Origin: Bacteroidota bacterium
GTDB taxonomy: Bacteria; Bacteroidota; Bacteroidia; Flavobacteriales; Flavobacteriaceae
NCBI GenBank assembly: GCA_022601215.1
Contig: JAHZIZ010000188.1
Location: 1-9,551 of the forward strand
DNA length: 9,551 nucleotides
Direction: 5' to 3'
Position numbers and translations under genes: made by a program. Under the pieces are notes generated by a model that saw only the letters and a list, made by a program, of their open reading frames with translations, made no database searches and had not been told where the DNA came from. The first letter of the stretch is position 1. Each line of letters opens with the position of its first letter. Positions 1 through 7,355 of this stretch are shown in pieces.

Positions 1-48
1 GTGATATTTGTCTTCGGTCACTTCGACTACCGTTTCGGTTGGGGTTAC
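1..48 (-). other. in-frame continuation of the sigma-54 regulator beyond its TAG stop (runs off the window)
   Basis: Reading on through the TAG at 49-51 in the same frame gives 16 further codons, VTPTETVVEVTEDKYH, with no stop before the window edge. The composition (E, T, V, D rich) continues the acidic linker upstream of the stop. From my knowledge of flavobacterial homologues, this position is normally followed by a C-terminal Fis-type helix-turn-helix, which would lie outside the window. The simplest reading is a severed 3' portion of the same gene; a chance open frame of 16 codons cannot be excluded. Confidence 0.5.
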
Positions 49-1110
49 CTATTCTACATTATAGGCTTGAGGAGATTCTGCTTCTGGTGCAAACGATGCA
101 AGTTGGGCTTCATGATCGGTTTCTTCAGAATAAATCTTATTTATGAGCGTGGCATTCTCTTCCTTCACTTCGGAAGCGTTACCACTTTTCATCAATTCCA
201 TTGTCAACTTTTTAAGATCGTTGACATCCCGCTGCATGTCGAAGAGGACTTTATATAAAATCTCTCGTTCGTTACTGAAATCGCTATCTGCTTTTTTATT
301 GTTAATGACTGCCGGAAGATTACTTCCTACGTCTGGCAAGTAGCTTTTTAATGTTTCAAAGGAAATGGTTCTGTTTTGTTCGAGTACGGAGATTTGCTCG
401 GCAATATTTCTAAGTTGTCTAATATTTCCACCCCATTTATATTGTAATAATAGACTAACTGCCGAGTCGTCTAATCTAATGGTTGGCATCTTGTATTTCT
501 GAGCGAAGTCTGAGGCAAATTTCCGAAACAACAAGTGGATATCCTCATGCCTTTTCCTCAAAGGAGGGAGAGCAATTTCCACTGTGCTCAAACGGTAGTA
601 AAGATCTTCTCTAAACTTTCCTTTTTCTATAGCTTCGGCAAAATTTACATTGGTCGCTGCTACAATACGGACGTCTGTTTTTTGTGCTTTAGAAGAACCT
701 ACTTTTAAGAACTCACCAGTTTCTAAAACACGTAATAGGCGCACCTGTGTTGGAAGTGGTAATTCACCTACTTCATCTAGGAAAATGGTTCCACCATCTG
801 CCACTTCAAAATAACCACTACGTGTTGTTGTAGCTCCGGTAAAAGCTCCTTTTTCATGCCCAAAAAGTTCACTATCTATAGTTCCTTCTGGGATGGCGCC
901 ACAGTTAACAGCAATATATTTACCGTGCTTGCGGTGTGATAGCGAGTGAATGATTTTTGGAATACTTTCTTTTCCTACTCCACTTTCTCCCGTAACCAGT
1001 ACCGAAATGTCTGTAGGGGCTACCTGTACCGCTTTTTCAACCGCGCGATTAAGCCCTGGGTCGTTCCCAATAATTCCAAATCGTTGTTTTACAGCTTGTA
1101 CATTTTCCAT
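49..1110 (-). CDS. sigma-54-interacting AAA+ transcriptional regulator, probably truncated at the C-terminus
   Basis: Bacterial enhancer-binding protein that would use ATP hydrolysis to remodel sigma-54 RNA polymerase. There is no receiver or other sensory domain: the AAA+ module begins almost at once (353 aa). Visible motifs are Walker A GESGVGKE (41-48), the sigma-54 contact loop GAFTGA (88-93), Walker B GGTIFLDE (106-113), sensor I VRIVAATN (147-154), the arginine-finger region FREDLYYRL (166-174) and sensor II WGGNIRQLRN (226-235). Residues 275-310 form a charged helical segment, followed by an acidic linker. No Fis-type helix-turn-helix is present before the TAG at 49-51, although the frame remains open beyond it (see 1-48). 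The ATG at 1108-1110 lies 18 nt after miaB, so co-transcription is likely. Family assignment is firm; the target promoters are unknown. Because the GAFTGA and ATPase motifs are intact, the truncated product could still be an active, DNA-independent ATPase, but that is inference. Confidence 0.9.
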   Translation of the reverse strand: MENVQAVKQRFGIIGNDPGLNRAVEKAVQVAPTDISVLVTGESGVGKESIPKIIHSLSHRKHGKYIAVNCGAIPEGTIDSELFGHEKGAFTGATTTRSGYFEVADGGTIFLDEVGELPLPTQVRLLRVLETGEFLKVGSSKAQKTDVRIVAATNVNFAEAIEKGKFREDLYYRLSTVEIALPPLRKRHEDIHLLFRKFASDFAQKYKMPTIRLDDSAVSLLLQYKWGGNIRQLRNIAEQISVLEQNRTISFETLKSYLPDVGSNLPAVINNKKADSDFSNEREILYKVLFDMQRDVNDLKKLTMELMKSGNASEVKEENATLINKIYSEETDHEAQLASFAPEAESPQAYNVE

Positions 1111-1128
1111 GAGTCCGAGTTTATTTCT

Positions 1129-2577
1129 CTAGTTATTTTCTGAATAGCCAACCCCTTTTCCAATAAGTGTTGCGCTGGTGCAGTCATGTGTCTTTACCAT
1201 CACAAAATCCCCAACTTTATAGTGTTCTTTTGGAAATACGACAACCAATCCTTGCGGGTTTCGACCACTCCATTCATGTTCGTTTTTTTTCGACTGTTTT
1301 TCAATGAGGACCTCGACAGTTTGGTTTAAAAACTGTTTGGTCCTTATTTCGCTATGTTGACGTTGTAGTGCCACTATTTCGGCGAGTCTACGCTTTTTAG
1401 TTGCTTCAGGGATATCGTCTTCAAACTTTCTGGCAGCCATAGTTCCCGGACGTTCAGAATACACATACATAAACCCAAATCCATAGGTGACTCGCTCCAT
1501 CAGCGATAAAGTATCTTGGTGGTCTTCTTCTGTTTCGGTAGGGAAACCAGCAATGAGGTCTTGAGAAATCATACAGTTGGGTATAATCTCATGAATTTTA
1601 TCAATGAGACTGAAGTACTCTTCTCGAGTATGTTGCCGATTCATGGCCTCTAAAATTCTCGTGCTACCACTCTGAACAGGCAAGTGGATATGGTTGCAAA
1701 TGTTAGGGTGCTTTGCCATGGTGTGCAATACATCGACCGTCATATCTTGCGGATTGCTCGTGGAAAAACGTATGCGCATTTTTGGGTGGGCTTGGGCGAC
1801 CATCTCCATGAGTTGAGAGAAATTGGTAGCCGTTGCTTTTTGGATAGCTGTTGCATCTTTAAAGTCTTTTTTGAGCCCTCCTCCATACCATAAATAACTA
1901 TCGACGTTTTGCCCAAGCAAGGTGATTTCTTTGTAACCATCCTTGGCAAGTTGATTCACTTCTTCTAGGATACTTTGAGGATCTCGACTGCGTTCTCTAC
2001 CACGAGTAAAGGGTACGACACAGAAGGTGCACATATTATCACATCCACGAGTAATGCTTACGTAGGCAGTTACTCCGTTACTATGCAGTCGAACTGGCGC
2101 CACATCTCCATAGGTTTCTTCCTTTGAAAGAATCACATTGACTGCATCTTTACCTTCTTCAACTTCCTTAAGGAGATTTGGTAAGTCCTTATACGCATCT
2201 GGACCTACGACCATATCTACAATCTTTTCTTCTTCTAGAAATTTGCTTTTTAATCGTTCGGCCATGCAACCTAATACGCCAACTTTCATTTTAGGATTGG
2301 TGCGCTTTACTGCATTGTATTTTTGTAAACGTTTCCGCACTGTTTGCTCTGCTTTGTCTCTAATTGAGCAGGTGTTGACGAGCACTAGATCTGCCTCTTC
2401 TAGCTTTTGAGTGGTGTTATATCCCTGCTGAGCCATAATGGAAGCTACTACCTCGCTGTCGCTAAAGTTCATGGCGCATCCATAGCTCTCAATAAAAAGC
2501 TTTTTTGAGTTTCCTTTTTTCGCTTCAATAACCAAGGCTTCTCCTTGTTTAGATTCGTCTATAATCTTCTCTTCCAT
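1129..2577 (-). CDS. miaB: tRNA-2-methylthio-N6-dimethylallyladenosine synthase (MiaB)
   Basis: Radical-SAM methylthiotransferase that converts i6A37 to ms2i6A37 next to the anticodon of tRNAs reading UNN codons; cytoplasmic. The N-terminal UPF0004 domain carries the three auxiliary [4Fe-4S] ligands C34 (in SYGCAMN), C70 (in VNTCSIRDKAEQ) and C104 (in VLGCMAE). The radical-SAM CX3CX2C motif is C179-C183-C186 in TRGCDNMCTFCVVPFTRGRE, followed by LLGQNVDSY and HLPVQSGS. A C-terminal TRAM domain occupies about 413-478. Length (482 aa) is normal for the Bacteroidota form, which has an extended N-terminus and an insert after the LLGQNV motif (KKDFKDATAIQKATATNFSQ). LLGQNVDSY and the Cys spacing separate it from MtaB and RimO. 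All catalytic cysteines are present. It is the first gene of a probable operon with the downstream sigma-54 regulator, with a promoter candidate about 70 nt upstream of the ATG at 2577. Confidence 0.97.
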   Translation of the reverse strand: MEEKIIDESKQGEALVIEAKKGNSKKLFIESYGCAMNFSDSEVVASIMAQQGYNTTQKLEEADLVLVNTCSIRDKAEQTVRKRLQKYNAVKRTNPKMKVGVLGCMAERLKSKFLEEEKIVDMVVGPDAYKDLPNLLKEVEEGKDAVNVILSKEETYGDVAPVRLHSNGVTAYVSITRGCDNMCTFCVVPFTRGRERSRDPQSILEEVNQLAKDGYKEITLLGQNVDSYLWYGGGLKKDFKDATAIQKATATNFSQLMEMVAQAHPKMRIRFSTSNPQDMTVDVLHTMAKHPNICNHIHLPVQSGSTRILEAMNRQHTREEYFSLIDKIHEIIPNCMISQDLIAGFPTETEEDHQDTLSLMERVTYGFGFMYVYSERPGTMAARKFEDDIPEATKKRRLAEIVALQRQHSEIRTKQFLNQTVEVLIEKQSKKNEHEWSGRNPQGLVVVFPKEHYKVGDFVMVKTHDCTSATLIGKGVGYSENN

Positions 2578-2649
2578 AAATGCTGTCGCAGTTGTAACGA
2601 TAGGTGATTTCTTGTGTCAAATAATATACCCTACTAAAAATAGGGGCTA

Positions 2650-2683
2650 CAAAGATACAACAAACGGTTATAAAAGTGACAAA
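2650..2683 (-). promoter_or_regulatory. putative miaB promoter (Bacteroidota type)
   Basis: On the minus strand, TATCTTTG (2650-2657) matches the Bacteroidota -7 consensus TAnnTTTG exactly. A TTTG (2680-2683) lies 22 nt upstream as a possible -33 box, a spacing slightly longer than usual. The predicted transcript would begin near 2643, giving a leader of roughly 65 nt before the miaB ATG at 2577. Matched by eye only. Confidence 0.55.
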
Positions 2684-2702
2684 GTGGCAGGCATCTTTTT
2701 TG

Positions 2703-2710
2703 TACATTTA
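2703..2710 (+). promoter_or_regulatory. putative -7 box for the membrane-protein gene at 2737
   Basis: TACATTTA, preceded by a T-run ending in TTTTTTG, differs from TAnnTTTG only at the last base. It sits 26 nt before the ATG at 2737, a common arrangement for flavobacterial promoters with short leaders. I see no convincing TTG-type -33 box at the right distance, so the call is tentative. With the miaB promoter it would form a divergent pair in the 159-nt gap. Confidence 0.4.
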
Positions 2711-2736
2711 CCAGCATAACAACCAATCGTAATACT

Positions 2737-3525
2737 ATGAATACTTCAATTTTTAAGCGCATTGAAAATGCAAAATCTCCTGACTTCGGTGATGTAATTA
2801 GCAATAGTTTTGACTTGTATAAAAAATACTTTAGTCAAGGGTTAACACATAGTTTAATTGCACTAGCCGTCGCTATTCCTTTTATTCTTATTGTCTATAT
2901 TCCTTTAATTCCATTTTACATGGATATGCTCCAGAATGCTGGCGATCCTTATTATCAACCTAACATTTTGGAAGATTATTCCATTGGGATGATAGTAGCG
3001 TGGTATGTGTTAATTTTTGTGGGATCTTTTTTAATGCAAATGGTCAATATGTCGGTTTTTGGTCATTTTATGAAGTTTCTTAGAAAAGAAGAGACTGGAA
3101 GTGGAGAAGATATTGGAGGTTATTTCACAATTCTGAAAAATAATTTCAGTAAACTTCTATTGCTTTCATTAGCTATTATGGGGATTGCTGTCGTATCGGC
3201 TATGTTGTGCTATTTGCCTTTGTTTTATGCAATGGTCCCTCTGCATTGGATCTTTCCTATTTTTATTTTTAATGAAAAGTTGGGCGTTGGAGATACTATT
3301 AAAGCGGCTTTTAAATATGGAAACAAGAACTGGGGGATTCTATTAGGAATTGGTATTGTGGCTGGTATTATGGGTTCTTTAGGAGCTATTGCTTGCTATA
3401 TAGGAATTATTGCTACGATGTTTTTTACCCACGTGGCCACCTTTGTAACTTATAGAGATTCTATCGGTTTTGAAGGAGATGATCATGACCCCATTTCAAA
3501 CATCGGAAAGCCAGATATGGAATAG
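2737..3525 (+). CDS. multi-pass integral membrane protein of unknown function
   Basis: Not recognised as a named gene. The 262-aa product begins with a soluble amphipathic stretch (1-35) and has about six hydrophobic segments, near 37-62, 82-106, 138-158, 159-178, 199-217 and 218-238. It ends in a short acidic cytoplasmic-type tail (EGDDHDPISNIGKPDME). The motif NEKLGVGDTIKAAFKYGNKN between segments 4 and 5 resembles the loop in small bacterial membrane proteins of the DUF975/YciC or glycerophosphodiester-phosphodiesterase membrane-domain type. Flavobacterial relatives are, as I recall, often mislabelled 'beta-carotene 15,15'-monooxygenase'; there is no such catalytic signature here. There is no signal-peptide cleavage site and no enzyme motif. 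It is a single-gene unit: its own -7 box lies upstream and a terminator candidate follows the stop by about 22 nt. The start is supported by the promoter spacing and by the FGDVISNSFDLYKKYF opening, which suits an N-terminal cytoplasmic helix. Confidence 0.85.
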   Translation: MNTSIFKRIENAKSPDFGDVISNSFDLYKKYFSQGLTHSLIALAVAIPFILIVYIPLIPFYMDMLQNAGDPYYQPNILEDYSIGMIVAWYVLIFVGSFLMQMVNMSVFGHFMKFLRKEETGSGEDIGGYFTILKNNFSKLLLLSLAIMGIAVVSAMLCYLPLFYAMVPLHWIFPIFIFNEKLGVGDTIKAAFKYGNKNWGILLGIGIVAGIMGSLGAIACYIGIIATMFFTHVATFVTYRDSIGFEGDDHDPISNIGKPDME

Positions 3526-3546
3526 CTTAGCGGAAAATTTTTCTAC

Positions 3547-3590
3547 AAAAGAGGAGCGAAGATGGAGTTCATTCGTTGCTCTTTTTCTTG
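3547..3590 (+). terminator. putative intrinsic terminator after the membrane-protein gene
   Basis: AAAGAGGAGCGAA (3548-3560) can pair with TTCGTTGCTCTTT (3572-3584), with one mismatch and one G-U pair and an extra A-T at 3547/3585, around an 11-nt loop. The 3' arm runs into a T-rich tail (CTTTTTCTTG, 3581-3590). It lies 22 nt after the TAG of the upstream gene and well before the topA promoter, so it would insulate topA from the upstream transcript. Because the stem base is A-T rich and the T-run overlaps the stem, strength is uncertain. Confidence 0.6.
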
Positions 3591-3642
3591 TTAATTGAAC
3601 CTTAATTATTGGGGCTTCGCAGTTCGTATAAAAAAAATCATA

Positions 3643-3650
3643 TACTTTTG
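3643..3650 (+). promoter_or_regulatory. putative topA promoter -7 box
   Basis: TACTTTTG matches TAnnTTTG exactly and lies 20 nt before the ATG at 3670. Initiation about 7 nt downstream would leave a leader of only some 13 nt. I find no clear TTTG -33 box at the expected distance; TTCG at 3623-3626 is the nearest weak match. This element rules out the upstream in-frame TTG at 3595 as the topA start, because that codon would lie 5' of the transcript. Confidence 0.55.
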
Positions 3651-3669
3651 TACTCCAAATTTACGGACT

Positions 3670-6162
3670 ATGGCAAAGAATTTAGTGATCGTGGAGTCGC
3701 CGGCGAAAGCCAAAACCATTGAGAAATTTTTAGGAAAAGATTTCAAAGTAACATCTAGTTTTGGACATATAGCAGATCTTCCTTCTAAGGAGTTGGGGGT
3801 GGATGTGGAAGGAGACTTTACACCTAAATATATAATATCGAGTGATAAAAAGAGCTTGGTAAAAGAACTCAAGAAGTTGGCAAACAATGCCGAAATGGTG
3901 TGGCTAGCGAGTGATGAGGATCGAGAAGGAGAAGCAATTGCTTGGCATTTAGCGGAGTCGTTAAAGCTCGATAAGGAGAAGACTAAACGTATCGTTTTTC
4001 ATGAGATTACGAAGTCGGCCATTCTTAAGGCTATCGAGAATCCTAGACAGATTGATTATAATTTAGTGAATGCACAGCAGGCGCGTCGTGTATTAGATAG
4101 ATTGGTGGGGTATGAACTTTCGCCTGTGTTGTGGAGGAAAGTGAAAGGAGGCCTTTCGGCAGGTCGTGTGCAAAGCGTTGCAGTGCGACTTATCGTTGAA
4201 CGTGAGCGTGAGATTGAAAAATTCTCCCCGGTTGCTTCGTATAGGGTTGATGCGGAATTCACTACGGAAAATGGAAACAAGTTTAAAGCGAAACTTCCCA
4301 GAAATTTCACCACCGAAGCAGAGGCTCGTGAGTTTCTTCAGAAAAATTTAGGCGCCAATTATAAGGTGGCCGATTTGGTGAAAAAACCGGCTAAGAAATC
4401 GCCTGCACCACCATTTACAACGTCTACACTTCAGCAGGAAGCTTCTAGGAAATTATACTATTCGGTAAGTAAAACTATGACCATTGCGCAACGTTTATAC
4501 GAAGCCGGTCTTATTACTTATATGAGAACAGATAGTGTGAACCTTTCAGAAGATGCGAAGAAGGCTGCTAAGGAAGAAATTTCAAAATCGTACGGTGATC
4601 AATACAGTCAGCCTCGAAATTATAAAGGAAAATCCAAAGGAGCCCAGGAGGCTCACGAAGCGATTCGTCCAACCGATATGTCTCGCCATAGTATTAGTGG
4701 AGATTATGATCAGGAGCGTTTGTATCAATTAATTTGGAAACGGACTATTGCCTCTCAAATGAGCGATGCACAATTAGAACGTACCAATGTGAAGATTGAT
4801 GTACTTGCCTCTCAAACTGTAAAAGAACAGTTCTCTGCAAACGGAGAGATGATCAAATTTGACGGGTTCTTGAAAGTGTATCTAGAAGGCACCGATTTTG
4901 AAGAGGAAGAACAAGATGGAATGTTGCCTAATTTGACGGTCAATGACCCACTTGGAAATAATTATGTCACAGCGACGCAACGATTTACTCGCCCACCATA
5001 CCGATTTACGGAAGCTTCTTTGGTAAAGCAGTTGGAAGAACTTGGAATTGGACGTCCGTCAACTTACGCTCCAACAATTTCAACGATAATGAACCGTAAT
5101 TACGTGGAGAAAGGAACTGTAGAAGGAGTAGAGCGAAAGTACTTACAAATGACTCTCTCAAAGGAGGGTGTGGCTGATAACCAGTTGACTGAAACCATTG
5201 GAAGTGATAAAGGGAAGTTAGTGCCTACCGATATTGGAATGATTGTAAATGATTTCTTGGTAGAACATTTCATCGATATTTTAGATTATAATTTCACCGC
5301 CAAGGTGGAAGAAGATTTTGATAATATTGCCGATGGAAAGGAAGAATGGACTTCCATGATGAAAGATTTCTATAAAAAATTCCATCCACATGTTGAGGAT
5401 GTTCAGGAAAATGCAGAACGTGAAAGTGGAGAGCGTATTTTAGGAGAAGATCCAACGACAGGGAGAACGGTGCTTGTGCGTTTAGGGAAATTTGGGCCGA
5501 TGGCACAAATTGGAGCGCCTGATGATGAAGAGAAGAAATTTGCGAGTCTTCGACCAGATCAACAATTACACCTTGTTACTTTTGAGGAAGTAATGGATCT
5601 GTTTAAATTACCTAAATCTTTAGGGGTCTATGAAGGAGAAGAGGTAGAAGTGGCTAATGGGCGTTTTGGTCCTTATGTCCGTTTTGGAAAAAAATTCATC
5701 TCTCTGCCTAAGGGAATGGATCCTTTAGACGTAGAAATGAGCTTTGCTAAGGAGTTGATTGAAGAAAAGAAAAGAGCAGATGCTCCTATTTACGAATATG
5801 AAGGATTACCAGTTCAGAAAGGAACCGGGCGTTTTGGACCGTTTATTAAATGGAACAATATGTTTATCAACGTAAATAAGAAATACGATTTTGATAATCT
5901 CTCGGATGCTGATATTGTGGAGTTGATTGAAACTAAAAAGCAAAAAGAGATAGACAAGCTTATCCATAATTGGGAAGAGGAAGGAATTCGTCTTGAAAAA
6001 GCTCGTTGGGGGCGTTTTAACCTGATTAAAGGGAAAACCAAGGTGGAGTTACCTAAAACAACAAAAGCAGATAAGATGACCTTAGAAGAAGCTATTGCTA
6101 TTTTGGAAAAGAATGCACCTAAAAAGAAAACTCGTAAGAAAACTACTGCCAAGAAAAAATAA
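3670..6162 (+). CDS. topA: type IA DNA topoisomerase I (omega protein)
   Basis: Relaxes negative supercoils by single-strand cleavage through a 5'-phosphotyrosine link; acts on the nucleoid. With the start at 3670 (MAKNLVIVESPAKAKTIEKF) the protein is 830 aa. The TOPRIM domain shows E9 and the D82-x-D84-x-E86 metal-binding triad in SDEDREGEA. KGGLSAGRVQSVA (159-171) is conserved, Y284 in GLITYMRTDS is the catalytic tyrosine, and HEAIRPTD (330-337) and GRPSTYA (461-467) complete the core. The C-terminal part holds four Topo_C-like repeats: GKFGP (606-610), GRFGP (664-668), GRFGP (720-724) and WGRFN (780-784). It ends in a lysine-rich tail (KKKTRKKTTAKKK). I find no cysteine in the entire 830 residues, so the Cys4 zinc ribbons of E. 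coli TopA are absent. An in-frame TTG at 3595 would add 25 residues, but these look non-coding and lie upstream of the -7 box. The stop codon overlaps the next gene's start by 1 nt. Confidence 0.97.
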   Translation: MAKNLVIVESPAKAKTIEKFLGKDFKVTSSFGHIADLPSKELGVDVEGDFTPKYIISSDKKSLVKELKKLANNAEMVWLASDEDREGEAIAWHLAESLKLDKEKTKRIVFHEITKSAILKAIENPRQIDYNLVNAQQARRVLDRLVGYELSPVLWRKVKGGLSAGRVQSVAVRLIVEREREIEKFSPVASYRVDAEFTTENGNKFKAKLPRNFTTEAEAREFLQKNLGANYKVADLVKKPAKKSPAPPFTTSTLQQEASRKLYYSVSKTMTIAQRLYEAGLITYMRTDSVNLSEDAKKAAKEEISKSYGDQYSQPRNYKGKSKGAQEAHEAIRPTDMSRHSISGDYDQERLYQLIWKRTIASQMSDAQLERTNVKIDVLASQTVKEQFSANGEMIKFDGFLKVYLEGTDFEEEEQDGMLPNLTVNDPLGNNYVTATQRFTRPPYRFTEASLVKQLEELGIGRPSTYAPTISTIMNRNYVEKGTVEGVERKYLQMTLSKEGVADNQLTETIGSDKGKLVPTDIGMIVNDFLVEHFIDILDYNFTAKVEEDFDNIADGKEEWTSMMKDFYKKFHPHVEDVQENAERESGERILGEDPTTGRTVLVRLGKFGPMAQIGAPDDEEKKFASLRPDQQLHLVTFEEVMDLFKLPKSLGVYEGEEVEVANGRFGPYVRFGKKFISLPKGMDPLDVEMSFAKELIEEKKRADAPIYEYEGLPVQKGTGRFGPFIKWNNMFINVNKKYDFDNLSDADIVELIETKKQKEIDKLIHNWEEEGIRLEKARWGRFNLIKGKTKVELPKTTKADKMTLEEAIAILEKNAPKKKTRKKTTAKKK

Positions 6163-7325
6163 TGATAGAATTCCTTTCCCCGGTTTCAAAAAAAGTAATT
6201 GCTCATAGAGAAGTATTGCCTATTGGCGTTCTGGGAAAGGAGATTAAAGTACATCATCAAAAAGGAGAGTTACCTGATTTAAAAGGAGTCAAGTTTGCCC
6301 TGCTCGGTATTCTGGAAAATAGAAATGACATCAACTATATGGGTGGAGAAGTTTCATTCTCTGAAGTTCGTAAGTCTTTGTATGGTCTGTATCCTGGGAA
6401 TTGGAGCGAAATGATTGTGGATTTAGGCGACATTGAAAAGGGTGCAAGCGTGCAGGATACTTATTTCGCCGTAAAGACTGTGGTAGGTGCCTTGTTGGAG
6501 AAAAAAATTATTCCAATTCTTTTAGGCGGTAGTCAAGATCTGATGTATGCTCATTACCGGTCCTATGACGATTTAGGGAAGATGATCAACATGGTGAATG
6601 TAGATCATCGATTTGATCTTGGGGATGCAGAGCATGCTATCACAAATAAATCCTACGTCGGAAAAATTATTATTGAAAATCCATATAACTTATTTAATTA
6701 CAGTGTTTTAGGGTATCAGTCTTATGATAATCCTCCAGCGGAGATCGTTTTGATGGATAAGCTCTATTTCGATGCTTATCGATTAGGGAAGGTGACAAGC
6801 GATATTAGCTTGGTAGAGCCTATACTGCGGGATGCGGATATTGTTTCTGTAGATGTTACGGCAATAAAAGCAGCAGAAGTGAGTTATCAATACAGTAGCA
6901 GTCCTAATGGGTTTGATAGTCGTGAAATTTGTGCGATTGCCCGTTATGCTGGTATTAGTAACAGAGTGTCTTCTTTTGGCTTGTATGAGTTGAAAGATTA
7001 TAAGCAGGCGGAGAGTGCTGCAGTATTAATGGCTCAAATTATCTGGTACTTTATAGAAGGTGTGAATTTTAGAGTTGCAGACGACAACTTTGACGATGAA
7101 CATAGTTACACAATTTATAAAGTTCCGGTAGATGAAGAAATTTTAGTCTTCAAAAAGAGTAATAAAACTGGGCGTTGGTGGATAGAATTGCCTTTTATTT
7201 CAAATGTTAATAATAAATTAAAAAGACATACGTTATTACCTTGCACTTATGGCGAATATTTGAGTGCTACAAATCAGGAGATTCCTGAGCGATGGATGAA
7301 AGCCCGTCGGAAGAACGAAGTATGA
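6162..7325 (+). CDS. ureohydrolase (arginase/formimidoylglutamase)-fold protein with degenerate metal site
   Basis: A 387-aa protein of the arginase/agmatinase/formiminoglutamase superfamily. Automatic annotation would probably say formimidoylglutamase. The fold signatures align, but the metal ligands do not. The GGDHS motif reads GGSQD (122-126), so its His is lost. DAHxD reads DHRFD (148-152), with both Asp kept and the His replaced by Arg. SxDxDxxDP reads SVDVTAIKA (229-237), keeping only D231. Canonical enzymes need these His and Asp residues to hold two Mn2+. PNGFDSREICAIARYAG (249-264) and SFGLYELKD (271-279) match later family landmarks. The C-terminal ~85 residues (YTIYKVPVDEEILVFKK onward) extend beyond the usual ureohydrolase core. 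No signal peptide, so probably cytoplasmic. Its ATG overlaps the topA stop (TAATG), implying translational coupling, and gldK follows 115 nt later. No hut genes are nearby. Superfamily membership is confident; catalytic activity is doubtful. Confidence 0.85.
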   Translation: MIEFLSPVSKKVIAHREVLPIGVLGKEIKVHHQKGELPDLKGVKFALLGILENRNDINYMGGEVSFSEVRKSLYGLYPGNWSEMIVDLGDIEKGASVQDTYFAVKTVVGALLEKKIIPILLGGSQDLMYAHYRSYDDLGKMINMVNVDHRFDLGDAEHAITNKSYVGKIIIENPYNLFNYSVLGYQSYDNPPAEIVLMDKLYFDAYRLGKVTSDISLVEPILRDADIVSVDVTAIKAAEVSYQYSSSPNGFDSREICAIARYAGISNRVSSFGLYELKDYKQAESAAVLMAQIIWYFIEGVNFRVADDNFDDEHSYTIYKVPVDEEILVFKKSNKTGRWWIELPFISNVNNKLKRHTLLPCTYGEYLSATNQEIPERWMKARRKNEV

Positions 7326-7355
7326 CCAAACGAACTAAGTAAACAGCATTTAAGG

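Noticed and set aside
3..258. Plus-strand open frame opposite the regulator's C-terminal part
   Set aside because: Phe/Cys/Trp-rich translation typical of the complement of a charged linker; the minus-strand frame explains the region.
5814..6152. 112-codon open frame antisense to the 3' end of topA
   Set aside because: It is the complement of a lysine/glutamate-rich coding stretch with strong topA homology; its translation has no family motif and no promoter.
6162..7325. Assigning hutG / formimidoylglutamase as a confident name
   Set aside because: The metal-binding His and most Asp ligands are missing and there are no hut neighbours, so the fold is supported but not the activity.
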